DNA of 64,000 nucleotides from Pseudonocardia sp. CNS-139 (GTDB taxonomy: Bacteria > Actinomycetota > Actinomycetes > Mycobacteriales > Pseudonocardiaceae). The position numbers and the translations under genes were made by a program. The notes under the pieces are model-generated. The model ran no database searches. It was not told the origin of the DNA and saw only the letters and a list, made by a program, of their open reading frames with translations. Positions within the stretch are counted from its first letter, which is position 1. Every line of letters begins with the position of its first letter. This document shows, one piece after another, positions 19,168 to 28,535 of this stretch. The DNA is taken from positions 124,001-188,000 of the forward strand of contig MKJX01000111.1 of assembly GCA_001942415.1 (NCBI GenBank), read 5' to 3'.

Positions 19168-20412
19168 CGTGTCCACCTCTCCGGCTCGGTGCGCGGTCGC
19201 CGCCGCGCGGGCTCGTGCAGCTTCCCGCGCACCACCGACCCCCGCCACCGGCGCCGCCAACCGGACGGCCGTGAGCGGGTCGGGCGCGTCCACCAGCATG
19301 ACGTCGCCGGTGCGCCGATGCGCGGCGCGTCCGGCACGGCGCTCCCGACGATGCGCGCGGGGACCCGGGTGACGGCGTCGAGCAGCGCCCGCTGCTCCTC
19401 GGGGCTGCCCAGGTGGCAGGCCACCGAGGCGAGCTGCGCGACGTGCAGCAGCGAGGCGGGGCTGATCGGCGTGAACGCGTTGACGTGGTTGTTGCTCGCC
19501 AGCGCGACGTCGACGCCGTTGGCGCGCAGCACCGCCATCCGCGTCACGCCCCGGCTGGGCACGTCGCCGCGGCCGGAGAGCCACAGGTCGGTGGTCGGGA
19601 TCGCCACCACCGCGATCCCCGCGTCCCGCAGCAGGCGCGCCGTGTCCGCCGCCTGCCGTCGCGGCATCGCGGCGAGCGTGCTGACGTGGCCGAACGTCGC
19701 GCGGCCGGACAGCCCGTGGCGCGCCACCGCCTCGATCGCGGGGCCGAGCAGCGACTCGGCCGGGTCGTCGCCGAGGTCGATGTGCAGGTCCAGCGGCGCA
19801 CCCCGCTCGGCCGCGAGGCCGGCGACCGTGTCGAGGTGCCGCAGCGGGTCCCGGTCGGTGTACGGGCAGCCCCCGACGACCTGCGCTGGGCCGTCGAGCG
19901 CGGCGCGCATCCGGGACAGCACGCCGGGCTCGCCGGTGATGCCGTTCTGGGCGAACGCCACCAGCTGGGCCTCGAACCCCGGCACGTGCGCGAGGGCCTC
20001 GACGTGCGCGGCCAGGACGTCGAGCGCGTCCGGGGCGTCGATCTCCACGTGGATCCGGGCCGCCGCGGTGCCGCCGTCCACGAGCCGGCGCAGCCGCCGG
20101 CGACCGTCCGCGCGATGTCGTCGACGGTCAGCTGCGTGCGCACGGCGGCGGTCGCCCGGAGGCGCCGGCGAGCCCGCCGCCGTCGAACGCCCCGGCGGCC
20201 GCGGCGCGGTCGAGCTGGAACGCCTTGTCGAGGTGCACGTGGGCGTCCACCGCGGCCGGCAGCACCAGCAGGCCGTCCCCGTCGACGACGGTCACGCCGG
20301 CGGGAGCCGCAGTTCCGATCCCGGCTCCGATCCCGGCGACGACGCCGTCCTCGACGAGGATCGTGGTCTCGGCGCCGTCCAGGACGACCCGGGTGTACGC
20401 GACGCGCGTCAC
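19164..20412 (-). CDS. CodA/AtzC-like amidohydrolase, second of a tandem pair (about three frameshifts)
   Basis: GTG 20412 overlaps the preceding stop (GTGA). The N-terminus has the metal-binding HxH in VDAHVHLDKAFQLD; after shifts near 20165 and 20095 the central part reads LHIDLGDDPAES, GHVSTLAAMPR and ASNNHVNAFTPIS (the D/N-rich metal region). A shift near 19310 leads to DVMLVDAPDPLTAVR and the end ERWTR. The pattern matches cytosine-deaminase/N-isopropylammelide-hydrolase-type enzymes (HVHLDK). It should hydrolyse a C-N bond in a heterocycle or deaminate it. It is 371-415 residues long depending on the repairs. Confidence 0.78.
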
Positions 20413-21522
20413 GGCCGCAGCCACGGCACCTCGCCGGCGTGCCGGGACCCGGCGACGACCCGTCCGCGGCGCACCACGATCCGGTCGAGGGGCTGCTCGA
20501 CGACCGCCTCGCCGACCGAGCCGGCCCGGACGAGCACCTCGTCCCCGCGTCCGCGGGGAGCCCGAGCGACCGGCGCGGGGCGCTGGTGACCAGCGAGAGC
20601 GCCCTCGCCAGGCCCTCGTCGGAGTTCCACCCGAACAGGCTCCCGCACGTCGCCGCCCGTTCCAGGGGGTCGCCCTTGCCGTAGGGCGACCACGAGTGCG
20701 GATGTTGTCGGAGACGACCACGACATTGACGCCCCGCTCGATCAGGTCGGGGACCGGCGGGAGCACGCGGACGGGCGGCAGGCTCGTGTGGACCGAGACG
20801 CCCGCGCCGGCGAGCGCCTCGGCGACCCGCGGCAGGTCGCCGGGCGCGTCGCGGTGCAGGTCGGCGAGGGCGAACGCGTGGCTGACCGCCACCCGGTGCT
20901 GCAGCCCGTCGGCCTCGGTCCGCCCGGCGATCGCGAGCAGGGTCTCGACGCCGCAGGCGCCGCGCTCGTGGAGGTGGACGTCCACCGGTCTGCCGTGTTC
21001 GGCGGCCAGTGCGAACACGACGTCGAGGTGCTTCCCGCGGTCGCCGTCGAGGCCCTGCGGATCCAGCCCGCCGACGGTCGTCGCGCCGCGGTGCAGCGCC
21101 TCGCGCAGGAGGTGGCGCACCCGCTCCTGGCGCAGGATGCCGGCCTGCGGGAAGGCCACCACGTCGATCGTCATGCGGTCCGACCAGCGCCGGGCCAGCT
21201 CCGCGACCTCGTCGAGCCGGCCGAGGCCGGCGTGGTCGGTCACGTCCACGTGGGTGCGCAGCGCGCAGACGCCCCGTTCCGAGAGCCGGTGCAGGAGGCG
21301 CTCCGCGCGCACCGCAGTCGGGTCGGGGTGGGCCGCCAGCACGTCCTGCTCCCACCGGATGCGGGCGGCCAGGTCGGCGCCGCCGCCGTGCGGCACCCAG
21401 GCGCCGCCGAACAGCGTCTTGTCGAGGTGCACGTGCGCCTCGGCCAGGCCCGGCAGCGCGACCCAGCCCGGCGGTGGGTCCCGCCTCAGGTCCTGGCTGG
21501 GCCCCGCCCCGGCGCCGGTCAT
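20409..21522 (-). CDS. CodA/AtzC-like amidohydrolase, first of a tandem pair (two frameshifts)
   Basis: ATG 21522 overlaps the preceding stop (ATGA). It shows AEAHVHLDKTLFGG with the metal HxH and cytosine-deaminase-type DK, LRTHVDVTDHAG, VDVHLHERGACG, VAVSHAFALADL and VVVVSDNIR. After a shift near 20700 it reads SPYGKGDPLERA and GWNSDEGLARAL; another shift near 20560 gives the C-terminal LDRIVVRRGRVVAG. The mean family length (~400) is approached. The tandem pair shares its architecture with its neighbour, pointing to successive deaminations/hydrolyses of related substrates or a heteromer. Confidence 0.8.
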
Positions 21523-22145
21523 CCGAAGACCGGCCGCTCGGTGCGCGACCGCTTCAGCTCGAAGAAGTGCGGCGCCGCCGCGAGCGCGGCGACGGCGTCG
21601 AGCAGCCGCCCGGCGTCCTCGCCGCGGGGCACCCTGGTCAGGACCGGCCCGAAGAAGCCGGCGCCGTCGACGTGCACCACCGGCGACCCGATCGGCTCGC
21701 CGGCACCCGCGACGCCCGCACGGTGGCTCACCCGCACAGTCTCGTCGAACTCGGTGGAGTCCGCGGCGGCGGCGAGCCCGGCGGGCAGGCCGGTCTCGCT
21801 CAGCGCCTCCTTCACGACCACGCCGTAGTCGGCGTTCTGCTCGTGGTGGATCCGGCGGGCCATCGCGAAGCAGAGCGGGCGCAGTACCTCCGGGCCCGCC
21901 TGCTGCGCCGCGGCCACCGCGACCCGCACCGGCGCCCACTGCCGGTCGAGGTGGGCCCGGTAGCCGGGCGAGAGGTCGTCGCGGTGCTCGTTGAGCACGG
22001 ACAGGCTCATGACGTGGAAGCCGACGGCCACGTCGCGCACCCGCCCGGCCTCGGCGGCCCACTGCGCGGTGACCCAGGAGAACGGGCAGGCCGGGTCGAA
22101 CCACACGTCGAGGCGCCGCGGGCCGCCCGGGCGGGGATCAGCCAC
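21519..22145 (-). CDS. DsbA-fold mycothiol-dependent nitroreductase-like protein (Rv2466c type)
   Basis: An intact 208-residue thioredoxin-fold protein. The N-terminal WFDPACPFSW is the family's active-site segment; the usual CPWC is CPFS here, so only the first cysteine remains. NEHRDDLSPGYRAHL and the end GPVLTRVPRGEDA also match the family. Rv2466c of Mycobacterium tuberculosis uses mycothiol to reduce nitro compounds. The gene overlaps the LLM gene start region and the following amidohydrolase, so it is part of the same transcript. A one-cysteine form could act by mycothiolation (inference). Confidence 0.78.
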   Translation of the reverse strand: MADPRPGGPRRLDVWFDPACPFSWVTAQWAAEAGRVRDVAVGFHVMSLSVLNEHRDDLSPGYRAHLDRQWAPVRVAVAAAQQAGPEVLRPLCFAMARRIHHEQNADYGVVVKEALSETGLPAGLAAAADSTEFDETVRVSHRAGVAGAGEPIGSPVVHVDGAGFFGPVLTRVPRGEDAGRLLDAVAALAAAPHFFELKRSRTERPVFG

Positions 22146-23190
22146 GGCCGGCCAGGCTCCCGAGCCGCGGACGGACCTCGGCGGCGAACAGCTCCAACGT
22201 GCGGCGGGTCCGCCCGGCGTCCAGCCCCGCGAACTGGACGAGCAGGTCCAGCTCGTCCACGCCGGTCACCTCCACGTACTCGAGGAGCTGTTTGGCCACG
22301 TCGTCCGGGGTGCCGAGCACGATGTTGGCCTGGTGCAGCCGGCCGTCGAGGGTGGTCGGGCGCGCCGGCAGGAACCCGGCGGCGACGGCGTCCCGGGTGT
22401 AGCGGTCGCCGTGGTGACCGCTGATCCCCTCGGGCGACTCGTACACCTCGAACGCGTCGAGGAAGCCGGCGAGGGCGGTCTCCCGGCTCTCCGCGACGTG
22501 GACCGCGCGGACCCCGCGGACGCGGCCCGTGCCGCCGGCCTCCCGGTACCGGCGCACCAGCTTCGCCTGGCTGTGCGGGTTCTCGGCCTGCCCGACCACG
22601 TAGTTCAGGCCGTGCTGCGCCGCGTGCTCCACCGAGGCGTCGTCGCGGCACGCCGCCCAGATCCGTTCGGCGAGCTGCGGGCGCGGGCCCACGTTGAGCA
22701 CCGGCAGGCCGGTCGACGTGTCCGCGGCGACCAGCCGCAGGATGTCGTCGAGGCGGTCGCGGTAGACCTGCTGGCGGCGGGCGCGCTCCTCCTCGCCCTT
22801 GCCGCCGGTGGCGCCCTGGCCCACGCCGAACTCGACCCGCCCGTGGCACAGCAGGTCCAGCAGCGACATCTCCTCCGCGGCGCGCACGGCGCTGCTCTCG
22901 GTGAGGATCTTGACGCCGGTGCCGAACGTGATCCCCGGGACGCGGGCGGCCACGTGCGCGATGAAGACCTCCGGCGCCGGGACCCGGCCGGCGAAGGCCC
23001 GCGTCGGGCGGACGAAGTGGTGCTCGCCGATCCAGACGGAGGAGTAGCCCAGGTCGGCGGCGAGGGCGAACTCCTCCGTGCAGCGGTCGACCACGTCGGA
23101 CGTGGTGACCGACGGGAGCTCCCACATCTGGTACAGCAGCCCGATGCGGGGCGTGCGGGCGTCCTGCGCCGGGGTCGTCATCTCGTCCAT
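22138..23190 (-). CDS. LLM-class flavin-dependent monooxygenase
   Basis: An intact 350-residue luciferase-like TIM-barrel protein: GYSSVWIGEHHFV (the EHH signature), LLDLLCHGRVEFGVGQGA, and the C-terminal block LGTPDDVAKQLLEYVEVTG. These proteins oxidise substrates with reduced FMN or F420. It follows the PotD-like gene by 10 bp and precedes the nitroreductase-like gene, so it should act on the imported compound, perhaps removing an N- or C-bound group. Start could be ATG 23190 or the in-frame ATG three codons later. Confidence 0.88.
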   Translation of the reverse strand: MDEMTTPAQDARTPRIGLLYQMWELPSVTTSDVVDRCTEEFALAADLGYSSVWIGEHHFVRPTRAFAGRVPAPEVFIAHVAARVPGITFGTGVKILTESSAVRAAEEMSLLDLLCHGRVEFGVGQGATGGKGEEERARRQQVYRDRLDDILRLVAADTSTGLPVLNVGPRPQLAERIWAACRDDASVEHAAQHGLNYVVGQAENPHSQAKLVRRYREAGGTGRVRGVRAVHVAESRETALAGFLDAFEVYESPEGISGHHGDRYTRDAVAAGFLPARPTTLDGRLHQANIVLGTPDDVAKQLLEYVEVTGVDELDLLVQFAGLDAGRTRRTLELFAAEVRPRLGSLAGRG

Positions 23191-23200
23191 CCGTCCTTCC

Positions 23201-24286
23201 TCAGCTCGCGCCGAGCCACGTCGTGTACCAGTCGAGGAGCGCGCCGCCGTTGCTCGCGTAGTACGCGTAGTCCTCCTCGACCAGGCGGGTGTGCTCGGGG
23301 GCGTTGACGATGTTGGCGGCGGCCTCCGGCTCGAGGTGGGCGAAGGCCTCCGGGTTCGCGGGGCCGTACCCGGTGAGCTGGGCGAACTGCGCCTGCTTGC
23401 GGGGGTCGGCGAAGGCCTTCGCCAGCGCCATGACGTTCGCCTTGTTCGGCGCGTTGGCGGGCACGACGAAGGCGGACCTGCTGACGATGGCGTCGGTCCA
23501 GACGATCGTGATGTCCTGGCCGGCGTTCTTCAGCCCGTAGTACTGGCCCGTCGGGGCGAAGGCCATGGCCGCGGTGCCGGACGCGAGCAGCTGCTGGACC
23601 TCGGGGTAGGACTGGTAGAAGACCATGTCCGGGCGGAGCTGGTCGAACATCCGGGTGCACAGGTCGAGGTCGAGCGGGTACAGCTGCGCGGGCGACTTCC
23701 CGGCGGCCATCTGCGCCGCCTCGCAGGTGTTGTAGAAGCTCGTCGGGCTGCCCGGCCACGCGCGCTTGCCGGGGAACCGCGCGACGTCCCAGAAGTCCGC
23801 CCACGACTGCGGGCCCTGCGGGAACGTCGCCGTCGGGTAGCCGATCGCGTAGCCGGTGACGAACGAGGCGAAGCCGTAGTCCCGCAGCTGCGCCGGGAGC
23901 GTGGTGTCGCGCGGGACGTCGGCGTCCAGCACGGCGAGGCCCGGCAGGTAGGCCGCCATGTCGGCGACGCCCTGCTGCACGGCGTCGTAGCCGCCGGCAC
24001 CGCCCTTCAGCTGCGTGTCCGCGGCGGTGAAGTCGAGCGTGACGGAGTTGACCGCGACGCCGCTCTCGGCCGCGAAGCCGTCGAAGAACGCCGTCTGGCG
24101 CGACTTGTTCGTGGGGCCGCCGTAGTCGGCCCACACCACCTGGCCACCGGCGGCGGGCCCGGTGCCCGCGGGCTGGTCGGCGGCCGCGCCGCACGCCGTG
24201 GTCCCCAGCACCGACATCGCGAGGACCGCGGCGGTCGCCAGGACCTGACGCCGCCGGCGGGGACGCCGTCCGAGTTCAGTGGCCAC
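23201..24286 (-). CDS. PotD-type (spermidine/putrescine-like) ABC substrate-binding lipoprotein
   Basis: An intact 361-residue protein. A basic start RRPRRRRQ and hydrophobic stretch end in a lipobox-like GTTACG, so it is probably a lipoprotein. The mature part is a type II periplasmic binding protein: VVWADYGGPTNKSRQTAF, GYDAVQQGVADM, WADFWDVARFPGKRA, a typical PotD/Fe-binding block. The genes for its ATPase and permeases lie just upstream on the same strand, but it has its own GntR-type operator at 24318-24350. Ligands of this family are polyamines, small amines, opines or iron; the amine oxidase in the island favours an amine. Confidence 0.88.
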   Translation of the reverse strand: MATELGRRPRRRRQVLATAAVLAMSVLGTTACGAAADQPAGTGPAAGGQVVWADYGGPTNKSRQTAFFDGFAAESGVAVNSVTLDFTAADTQLKGGAGGYDAVQQGVADMAAYLPGLAVLDADVPRDTTLPAQLRDYGFASFVTGYAIGYPTATFPQGPQSWADFWDVARFPGKRAWPGSPTSFYNTCEAAQMAAGKSPAQLYPLDLDLCTRMFDQLRPDMVFYQSYPEVQQLLASGTAAMAFAPTGQYYGLKNAGQDITIVWTDAIVSRSAFVVPANAPNKANVMALAKAFADPRKQAQFAQLTGYGPANPEAFAHLEPEAAANIVNAPEHTRLVEEDYAYYASNGGALLDWYTTWLGAS

Positions 24287-24317
24287 GATGGACCTCCATG
24301 TCTACGCGATCGGGAAG

Positions 24318-24350
24318 ATTGGATCCATCTCAGCACTGACAGGATCCGAT
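24318..24350. promoter_or_regulatory. Phased GntR operator pair upstream of the PotD-like gene
   Basis: ATTGGATCCAT with GGATCC at 24321 and AGGATCCGAT with GGATCC at 24342 are exactly 21 bp apart, 35-61 bp upstream of the start. A weaker TGATGC at 24363 keeps the same phase. Confidence 0.7.
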
Positions 24351-24395
24351 CGGCAAGTCATGTGATGCGAAGTTAACGGCGAGGGGGTGCCCGCA

Positions 24396-25451
24396 TCAGG
24401 CGACGACCTCGGGCACGTGGTCGAGCGCGGGGCGGCGGTGGTCGATGACGTGGACGAGCCCCGGGTCGAGGCACGCGACGCGGGCGTGCACGCCCGGCGA
24501 GAGCGCGCCGACGTCGGTGTGCGGCGGCAGCGAGCAGAGGATCGTCCCGGCGTGCCCGGCGAGCAGCTCCAGGCGGTAGCGGCTGCCCTGGAAGCTGACG
24601 AGCTGCACGGGGCCCTCGAAGACCCAGCGCCCCGCCGGGGTGTCGGCGTCCACCAGCTGCAGGTCCTCCGGCCGCACCACGGCCGTCCCGGTGACGACCG
24701 GCGAACGCCCGTCCGGGCCGTGCGCCTCGACGAGGTTCGCCTCCCCGAGGAACCGGGCGACGTACTCGTCCGCGGGGCGCCGGTACAGCTCCTCGGGTGT
24801 GGCGCACTGGACGAGCCGCCCGTCGTGCATGATCGCGACGCGGTCGGACATGGTGAGGGCCTCGACCTGGTCGTGGGTGACCGCGACGGTGGTGGTCCCG
24901 ACGTGCCGCTGGATGCGCGTGATCTCCACCTGCATCTGCTCGCGCAGCTGCTTGTCCAGGGCGGCCAGCGGCTCGTCCAGGAGGAGGACGGCGGGGTCGG
25001 CCGCCAGCGCCCGGGCGAGCGCGACCCGTTGCCGCTGCCCGCCGCTCAGGGACTCCGGCTTCCGGTCGGCGAACCCCGCCAGCTGGACCAGGTCGAGCAT
25101 GCGCTGCGCGGTCGCGGCGCGCTCGGCGCGGGGCCGGCGCGCGGCGTGCAGCGGGAACGCGATGTTCTCGGCCACCGTCAGGTGCGGGAACAGGGCGTAG
25201 GACTGGAACACGACGCCCACCTTCCGGTGGCGCGGGGCCCGGCGCGTGACGTCCACGCCGTCGAACAGCACCGCTCCCCGGTCCACGTCCTGGAGGCCCG
25301 CGACGACGTTGAGCAGCGTGGACTTCCCGCTCCCGCTCGCGCCGAGGAGCGTCACGAACTCGCCGGGCTCCGCATGGAGCGTGACCCCCTTCAGCACCTC
25401 GTTGTCGCCGAGCGTGACGCGGACGTCGTCGACGGTGAGTCCGACGGTCAT
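24396..25451 (-). CDS. PotA-type ABC transporter ATPase
   Basis: An intact 351-residue ATPase. Walker A GASGSGKST, Q-loop VVFQSYALFPH, signature LSGGQRQRVALARAL, Walker B VLLLDEP and switch VTHDQVEALTMSD are all present. The C-terminal ~110 residues form the TOBE domain (VVRPEDLQLVD) seen in polyamine and other type I importers. ATG 25451 overlaps the stop of the upstream permease gene (ATGA). It energises the two permeases encoded just upstream. Confidence 0.94.
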   Translation of the reverse strand: MTVGLTVDDVRVTLGDNEVLKGVTLHAEPGEFVTLLGASGSGKSTLLNVVAGLQDVDRGAVLFDGVDVTRRAPRHRKVGVVFQSYALFPHLTVAENIAFPLHAARRPRAERAATAQRMLDLVQLAGFADRKPESLSGGQRQRVALARALAADPAVLLLDEPLAALDKQLREQMQVEITRIQRHVGTTTVAVTHDQVEALTMSDRVAIMHDGRLVQCATPEELYRRPADEYVARFLGEANLVEAHGPDGRSPVVTGTAVVRPEDLQLVDADTPAGRWVFEGPVQLVSFQGSRYRLELLAGHAGTILCSLPPHTDVGALSPGVHARVACLDPGLVHVIDHRRPALDHVPEVVA

Positions 25452-26263
25452 GGCGGGTCCTTCCGGATGCGGGCGGCGAGACCGAACAGGGCGAGCGCGG
25501 CGACGGCGACGACCGAGACGAGGGTCGAGGCCGCCGTGAGCTGCGGCGAGAAGGCCTCCTGCGAGGCGCCGAGCATCTGCAGCGGCAGCGTCCGGCCGCC
25601 GACCGGCACGAGGAACACGCTCAGCACGACCTCGTCGAAGATCACGACGAAGGCGAAGAGCGTGCCGCGCAGGACGCTGGGCAGCACGAGGGGGAGGTCG
25701 ACGCGCCAGAGGATCATCGGCCAGGAGGCGCCGAGGGTCGCCGCGGCCGGGTGCAGCGTCGGGTCGGTCTGCTCCAGGCGGTTCGCGACGAGCACGAACA
25801 CGTACGGCGCGCCGAGCACCGCCTCGCCCAGCACGAACAGCACGAACGTCCCGTAGAGCGGCTCGGAGCCGATGTTGACGAGGTAGAGCCCGGCGCCGTA
25901 GGCGACCGGCGGGATCGCGATCGGCACGATGAACAGGGTGCGCAGCAGCCGGCGGCCCGTCCGGCTGCGCAGCCGGCTCAGCGCGAGCGCGCCCAGCGTG
26001 CCGATCACGACGGCGACGGCCGTCGCGACGGCGGACGTCCACAGCGAGGTCCGGAACGCCTGCGCCCATTCGGGGTCGCCGAGCACGCTCGCGTACCAGC
26101 GGAGCGAGAAGCCCTGCGGCGGGAACAGGACGAACTCCCCACCTGTCCAGGACGTGGCGACGACCACCAGGAACGGCACGTAGAACAGCAGCGCGGCGGC
26201 CGCGGCCAGCACGCAGACCGGGGCCCGCCAGTGGCCGAGGGCCCGGCGCAGGGGCGGGTTCAC
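25448..26263 (-). CDS. PotC-type ABC transporter permease
   Basis: An intact 271-residue membrane protein, starting at GTG 26263 within the stop of the previous gene (GTGA). About six hydrophobic helices are visible. The EAA loop that docks the ATPase reads HPAAATLGASWPMILWRVDL with the conserved Gly. The C-terminal position in the two-permease pair and the length match PotC/YdcV. Confidence 0.92.
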   Translation of the reverse strand: MNPPLRRALGHWRAPVCVLAAAAALLFYVPFLVVVATSWTGGEFVLFPPQGFSLRWYASVLGDPEWAQAFRTSLWTSAVATAVAVVIGTLGALALSRLRSRTGRRLLRTLFIVPIAIPPVAYGAGLYLVNIGSEPLYGTFVLFVLGEAVLGAPYVFVLVANRLEQTDPTLHPAAATLGASWPMILWRVDLPLVLPSVLRGTLFAFVVIFDEVVLSVFLVPVGGRTLPLQMLGASQEAFSPQLTAASTLVSVVAVAALALFGLAARIRKDPP

Positions 26264-27144
26264 CGGCCGCCCCACCTCTCGCTCACCCGGAAGAGCCGGT
26301 CGGCGATCAGGTACGCGCCCACGGTGCCGGCGATGAGCAGCACGCTCATGGCGGCGCCGACGTCGATCCGGTTGGCGGTGCGCAGCTGCGCGTTGATGAG
26401 GCCGGAGACCGTGAGGTTGGACGGGCCGCCGAGCAGCAGCGGGGTGACGTAGAACCCCAGGCTCATCACGAACACCAGCACGCCGCCGCTGATCATGGCC
26501 CCGCGCAGGGACGGGAGCACCACGGTCCGGAACGTCAGCAGCGGGCCGGCGCCCGACACCGCCGCCGCGGCGAGCAGGTCCCGGTCGATCGCGGTGACCG
26601 GGCCGAGGACGGCGAGCACCGCGAACGGGAGCATGACCGCGACCATGGCCGGGTACATCGCCGCGGTCGTCTGGAAGACCTGCAGCGGCGCGTCGGCCAG
26701 TCCCAGGTTGTGGAGCAGCCAGTAGAGCGCCCCCGTGGGCAGCTCCAGGAGCATCCAGCCGAACGTGCGCACCATGACGGACGTCCACAGGGAGACCAGC
26801 AGGCCGGCGACGAGGAACGCCCGCACCCAGGCCGGGCCGACCGCGACCGCCAGCGCGTAGACCGTGCCCAGGCCGACCGTGACGAGGGTGGCGACCAGCG
26901 CCAGCCACAGCGTCCGCCACACCGCGTCGAGGAAGACCGCGCTGCCGAGCGCGGTGCGCAGCGCCGCGCCGCCGTCGGCGAGGCTGCGGCCGAGCAGCTC
27001 CGCGAGCGGAGCCGCGAGCATGAGCGCCAGGAAGAGCAGGGGAGCGGCGAGCAGCACCACCCGTTCCGCGGACGGCGCGGGCCTCGGGCGCGCCCTCGGC
27101 GCGGGTCGTGCGGCGGACCGCCGGAGCGTCAGCTGGTCGGTCAC
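26260..27144 (-). CDS. PotB-type ABC transporter permease
   Basis: An intact permease with about six hydrophobic segments and an EAA-type loop (LAAAAVSGAGPLLTFRTVVLP). The start is uncertain. GTG 27144 (MTDQLTLRRSA) gives 294 residues; an in-frame ATG at 27183 would add 13 but sits 5 bp from the operator. It is the first gene of a permease-permease-ATPase run joined by 4-base overlaps, and it has its own GntR-type operator upstream, so the transporter can be induced apart from the amine oxidase operon. Confidence 0.88.
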   Translation of the reverse strand: MTDQLTLRRSAARPAPRARPRPAPSAERVVLLAAPLLFLALMLAAPLAELLGRSLADGGAALRTALGSAVFLDAVWRTLWLALVATLVTVGLGTVYALAVAVGPAWVRAFLVAGLLVSLWTSVMVRTFGWMLLELPTGALYWLLHNLGLADAPLQVFQTTAAMYPAMVAVMLPFAVLAVLGPVTAIDRDLLAAAAVSGAGPLLTFRTVVLPSLRGAMISGGVLVFVMSLGFYVTPLLLGGPSNLTVSGLINAQLRTANRIDVGAAMSVLLIAGTVGAYLIADRLFRVSERWGGR

Positions 27145-27187
27145 CGCGGTCTCGCGATGTCGTCTCGCACGGTCGACTCCCATCCTC

Positions 27188-27221
27188 GGATGGGATCCAT
27201 AGCACCATCTATTGGATCCCG
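27188..27221. promoter_or_regulatory. Phased GntR operator pair upstream of the PotB-like gene
   Basis: ATGGGATCCATAG (GGATCC at 27193) and ATTGGATCCCGA (GGATCC at 27214) are exactly 21 bp apart, in the 104-bp gap between the amidohydrolase stop and the permease. Confidence 0.7.
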
Positions 27222-27248
27222 ACGAGTTGCCGCTGCGTTTCGGGGCCG

Positions 27249-28535
27249 TTACGGCGACGGCGCCCGCGGCCCGGCGACGGGGCGGCCGGCGACGAGGACC
27301 ACGTCGATGTCGGTGACGCCGTAGCCGAGCACGATCGCGGCGGCGAGGTCCTCGCGGTCGAGGCGGGACGGCCGGCGGCGCAGCAGGAGCAGGTCCGCCT
27401 TCTTGCCCACCGCGATGCTGCCGACGCGGTCCGCCACGCCGATGACCTCCGCCGCGCCGAGCGTGTGCATCCGCAGGACGGTGCGCGGGGCGAGCGCCGC
27501 GGCGCGCTGCTCGCGGGCGCGGACCTGGTAGAGCCCGCTGCGCATGTTCTCGAACGGGTCGGTCCGGTCGGAGCTGGCCTCGCCGTCGACGCCCATCCCG
27601 ATCCGCATCCCGGCGGCGAGCAGCTGCGGCACCGGCGGCGTCCCGGAGCCGAGCCGCCCGTTGGACATCGGGTTCCAGGTCATCGCCACTCCCGCGGCGA
27701 CGCAGTCCGCGGCGACCTGCGGGGACGGGTGCACGAAGTGCGCCACCGTGAGGGCGGGCCGGACGGTCCCGCTGTCCTGCAGCCAGGCGAACCGGGCGTT
27801 CTCCACCTCCGCCGTCGCCGGGGACTCCAGCAGGTGGAGCTGGTTGCGGAGGCCGAACGTCCGCATCAGGGCGGCGTCCGCCGCGGCCTGCACGCCCTCG
27901 TCGTCCCAGTAGACGCCGACCCCGGCGAGCGCCGTGCCGAGCAGGCGGTCGCCGAACCGCGCTCCGGGGCCGCGGGTCCACGCGAGGAAGTCGCGCAGGC
28001 GGCTCGTCGCCTCGGGGAGGCCGTACCCGTCGGCGAAGCGGCCGACCGAGAACCCGTGGACGACCCGGATCCCGGCGGTCAGCGCCGCCTCCGCCTGGCA
28101 CCGGTCGATCGCGGGGTCGCCGCCCGGGCTGAGCGTGAAGTTGAACGCCGTGGTGATGCCGCCGTCGAGGTGGTTGCGGGCACCGGCCGCAGTCAGGGCG
28201 GCGAAGGCGGCGGCGTCGAGCGACTCGCGCGCGTGGGCGTAGAGCCGCTCCGACCACGCGTCGACGTTCGCGTCCGCGGCCAGACCCGCGAACCCGCTCT
28301 GCCACAGGTGGCTGTGGGCCGACACGAAGCCCGGCATCACGATGCGCCCGGCGGCGTCGACGACCTGGTCGGACGCGCGGACGCCGGGAGGCGCGCCGCG
28401 GCCGACGTCGACGACGGACCCGCCGTCCGCGATCACGTAGCCCGTGAACGGCTCCGGATCGCCGTCCTCCATCGTGAGGACGACGGCGTCGGCGACGACC
28501 AGCCGCGGGCCGGCGCCCGGTCCGGACGACCTCAC
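27249..28535 (-). CDS. ATZ/TRZ-type metal-dependent amidohydrolase (deaminase/chlorohydrolase group)
   Basis: An intact 428-residue protein from GTG 28535. Metal ligands are visible in PGFVSAHSHLWQSG (HxH), QLHLLES (third His), TVAHFVHPS (fourth His) and GMGVDGEASSDR (Asp). MTWNPMSNGRLGSGTPPV is typical of the TrzN/AtzA/guanine-deaminase/SsnA group. It should deaminate or dechlorinate a heterocycle or open an amidine. It lies downstream of the pseudo-amidase in the amine oxidase transcript, probably as its third gene. Confidence 0.9.
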   Translation of the reverse strand: MRSSGPGAGPRLVVADAVVLTMEDGDPEPFTGYVIADGGSVVDVGRGAPPGVRASDQVVDAAGRIVMPGFVSAHSHLWQSGFAGLAADANVDAWSERLYAHARESLDAAAFAALTAAGARNHLDGGITTAFNFTLSPGGDPAIDRCQAEAALTAGIRVVHGFSVGRFADGYGLPEATSRLRDFLAWTRGPGARFGDRLLGTALAGVGVYWDDEGVQAAADAALMRTFGLRNQLHLLESPATAEVENARFAWLQDSGTVRPALTVAHFVHPSPQVAADCVAAGVAMTWNPMSNGRLGSGTPPVPQLLAAGMRIGMGVDGEASSDRTDPFENMRSGLYQVRAREQRAAALAPRTVLRMHTLGAAEVIGVADRVGSIAVGKKADLLLLRRRPSRLDREDLAAAIVLGYGVTDIDVVLVAGRPVAGPRAPSP

